Origin: a virus
Virus record (IMG/VR): IMGVR_UViG_3300020171_000437
Span: 1-62,781 of that record
Direction: 5' to 3' (one strand)
Length of the DNA stretch: 62,781 nt
Below the pieces are notes generated by a model, which made no database searches, was not told the origin of the DNA, and was given only the letters and a program-made list of their open reading frames with translations. A program made the position numbers and the translations under genes. Positions 62,491 through 62,781 of the stretch are shown piece after piece (position 1 is the stretch's first letter; every line of letters begins with the position of its first letter).

Positions 62491-62781
62491 ACTACATAGC
62501 GACAGATTTATATCCGAACTTTACCATCTTTGATGCCTCCTCTCTGTTTGTCGCGACTGACACTACTGCTGAATTTGATGGATTTGCATTCTGGTATGAG
62601 ATCGACACCCATGTCCATAGTGCAGTGATCCCAATTGGCGCAATTAACGGAGTGAATACAACGTATTCGATTACTGCCGACCAGCTTGAGGTAATGATCA
62701 ACGGCCTGCACGTGACGTTCACGAAGACAGTAGGCGGGTTCACTCTTGATGAGGCCCCGACTGCTGGAGACATCTTGTGGT
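62204..62781. repeat. Right copy of the diverged terminal direct repeat
   Basis: Corresponds to bases 1-551 with an offset of 62203 at its left end and 62230 at its right end, the difference being a 27-base insertion in the variable segment. Confidence 0.9.
62487..62781 (+). CDS. Variable paralogue B, second allele, truncated at the window end
   Basis: Starts MNYIATDLYPNFTIFDAS, then a segment different from the copy at 284-571 and 9 residues longer (SSLFVATDTTAEFDGFAFW), then the common HVHS-VIP-GAI-G-NT-YS-TADQ and a C-terminal part identical at the DNA level to the first copy as far as the window goes. Confidence 0.75.
   Translation, partial: MNYIATDLYPNFTIFDASSLFVATDTTAEFDGFAFWYEIDTHVHSAVIPIGAINGVNTTYSITADQLEVMINGLHVTFTKTVGGFTLDEAPTAGDILW

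Noticed and set aside
1-62781. tRNA genes and CRISPR arrays
   Set aside because: No cloverleaf with a GTTCGANTC arm was seen by eye and no regularly spaced repeat-spacer array exists; a tRNAscan run would be decisive for tRNAs.
1-62781. Integrase, CI-like repressor or attachment site
   Set aside because: No tyrosine or serine recombinase motif and no XRE-type repressor were found, so a temperate lifestyle is not supported; the RHH proteins are not evidence for lysogeny.

Overview
The window looks like an essentially complete genome of an uncultured dsDNA tailed phage of siphovirus type. It has an HK97-fold capsid set (portal, prohead protease, major capsid protein), a head-tail connector series, tail-tube proteins, a G/GT frameshift pair and a very long tape measure protein. 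There is no integrase, no recognisable CI-type repressor and no DNA polymerase, so a lytic phage using the host replicase is the simplest reading. The host cannot be named. Two lipobox lipoproteins and several signal-peptide or anchored proteins suggest a diderm bacterium with sigma70-like promoters (TTGACA, 17-bp spacer, TATAAT, often with TGn before the -10) and strong Shine-Dalgarno sites. The first ~550 bases recur in diverged form at the right end, so the window is probably one turn of a circular or circularly permuted genome of about 62.2 kb, closed onto a slightly different strain variant.

Layout. (1) 62.19 kb through the junction to 6.8 kb, rightward: small paralogous virion-type proteins, a three-gene WbpD/WbpE/WbpB-like amino-sugar cassette, a glycosyltransferase and a probable surface protein. 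(2) 6.8-28.9 kb: portal, a repetitive fibre-like protein with a signal peptide, protease, capsid, connectors, two tail-tube paralogues (the second with an inserted jelly-roll-like domain), chaperones G and GT, a tape measure gene interrupted by a LAGLIDADG intein, baseplate and fibronectin-type receptor-binding proteins. (3) 28.9-36.6 kb: lysis and envelope genes (holin candidates, an anchored HEXXH protein, lipoproteins), an HNH endonuclease, the large terminase and an RHH regulator. (4) 36.6-46.0 kb, leftward: replication and recombination (VSR/DUF559-like nuclease, ThyX-like protein, DnaC-like ATPase, replication initiator with embedded iterons, HNH proteins, Cas4-like nuclease). (5) 46.0-49.5 kb, rightward from a divergent promoter pair: SNase-like nuclease, dCTP deaminase, small membrane proteins, an HTH protein. 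(6) 49.5-51.65 kb, leftward: an RHH/zinc-ribbon regulator with operator-like repeats, and small proteins. (7) 51.9-62.1 kb, rightward: many small accessory genes (two Lar-like proteins, an ASCH-like protein, a DnaQ-like exonuclease, RHH and membrane proteins, an HNH protein), broken up by consensus promoters, two promoter-hairpin units that look like small RNAs, and a ~0.5 kb stretch that behaves like a large structured RNA rather than a gene.

How it fits together. Leftward and rightward early units diverge near 46.05 kb and again near 51.8 kb. The promoter just before 62.19 kb probably starts the long late operon that crosses the junction and runs to the terminase. The sugar genes inside the virion operon suggest that a virion or host surface glycan is made late in infection.
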